DNA of 16,707 nt from contig DCIH01000125.1 of NCBI GenBank assembly GCA_002317575.1, forward strand, positions 4,058 to 20,764. Direction: 5' to 3'. Of this stretch, positions 16,682 through 16,707 are shown in pieces. Position 1 is the stretch's first letter. Every line of letters starts with the position of its first letter. This DNA is from Verrucomicrobia bacterium UBA1731. Lineage in GTDB: Bacteria; Verrucomicrobiota; Kiritimatiellia; RFP12; UBA1067. The position numbers and the translations under genes were made by a program. The notes under the pieces were generated by a model. That model worked only from the letters and a program-made list of their open reading frames with translations. It was not told the DNA's origin and searched no databases.

Positions 16682-16707
16682 ATGAAAACGAAAGCACTCC
16701 TCGTCGT
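16682..16707 (+). CDS. Start of an unidentified gene (runs off the right edge)
   Basis: Only eight codons are visible, MKTKALLV, then the window ends. The basic start followed by hydrophobic residues could be the beginning of a signal peptide or simply of a Rossmann-type protein. No function can be given. The start is supported by the perfect extended -10 just upstream; there is no Shine-Dalgarno sequence. Confidence 0.55.

Overview
The window is GC-rich and is almost entirely coding on the minus strand. Reading the minus strand from high to low coordinates, it holds a type III secretion (T3SS) translocon-type operon of seven small to mid-size genes. The operon runs directly into one giant gene for a Sec-exported surface protein of 3,355 residues. 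The 5' end of an arginyl-tRNA synthetase gene follows at the left edge. A 238-bp AT-richer intergenic region at the right end separates the operon from a divergent plus-strand gene of which only the first codons are present. No rRNA, tRNA, CRISPR array, transposase or phage gene was seen.

The combination of high GC, a giant secreted protein built from BspA-type leucine-rich repeats, Chlamydia-Pmp-like parallel beta-helix repeats and CSLREA-like segments, and a T3SS translocon fits a host-associated member of the PVC superphylum (Kiritimatiellota, Lentisphaerota or Verrucomicrobiota). This is inference from protein style. argS is the only housekeeping gene and only 135 codons of it are visible.

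Layout on the minus strand: an LcrH/SycD-family TPR chaperone (15910-16443); a YopB/SseC-like major translocator with two hydrophobic segments (14757-15863); a YopD/SseD-like protein with one hydrophobic segment and a very long coiled coil (13071-14711); four tandem paralogues of 193-209 residues that share a C-terminal helix motif (K/R)RDxxY and an EspA/SseB-like build (12448-13074, 11782-12396, 11142-11771, 10521-11102); then the giant adhesin-like protein (470-10537). Spacings are short (a 4-bp overlap, gaps of 10, 39, 45, 46 and 51 bp, and a 17-bp overlap into the giant gene), so the set is probably one transcription unit. A plausible promoter lies near 16558-16586.

The best reading is that the operon supplies the extracellular end of a T3SS: chaperone, two pore proteins and a multi-subunit filament or needle-tip family. 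The giant protein, coupled in expression, would be a host-contact adhesin. The gene set resembles the SPI-2/LEE set (sscA, sseC, sseD plus sseB/espA), but with the filament gene multiplied to four. The core secretion apparatus is not in the window. Two short promoters (argS and the right-edge gene) share the extended -10 string TGTGGTATAAT 6-9 nt before the ATG, suggesting leaderless or nearly leaderless mRNAs. Two separate arrays of 7-bp tandem repeats occur, one upstream of the operon and one inside it.
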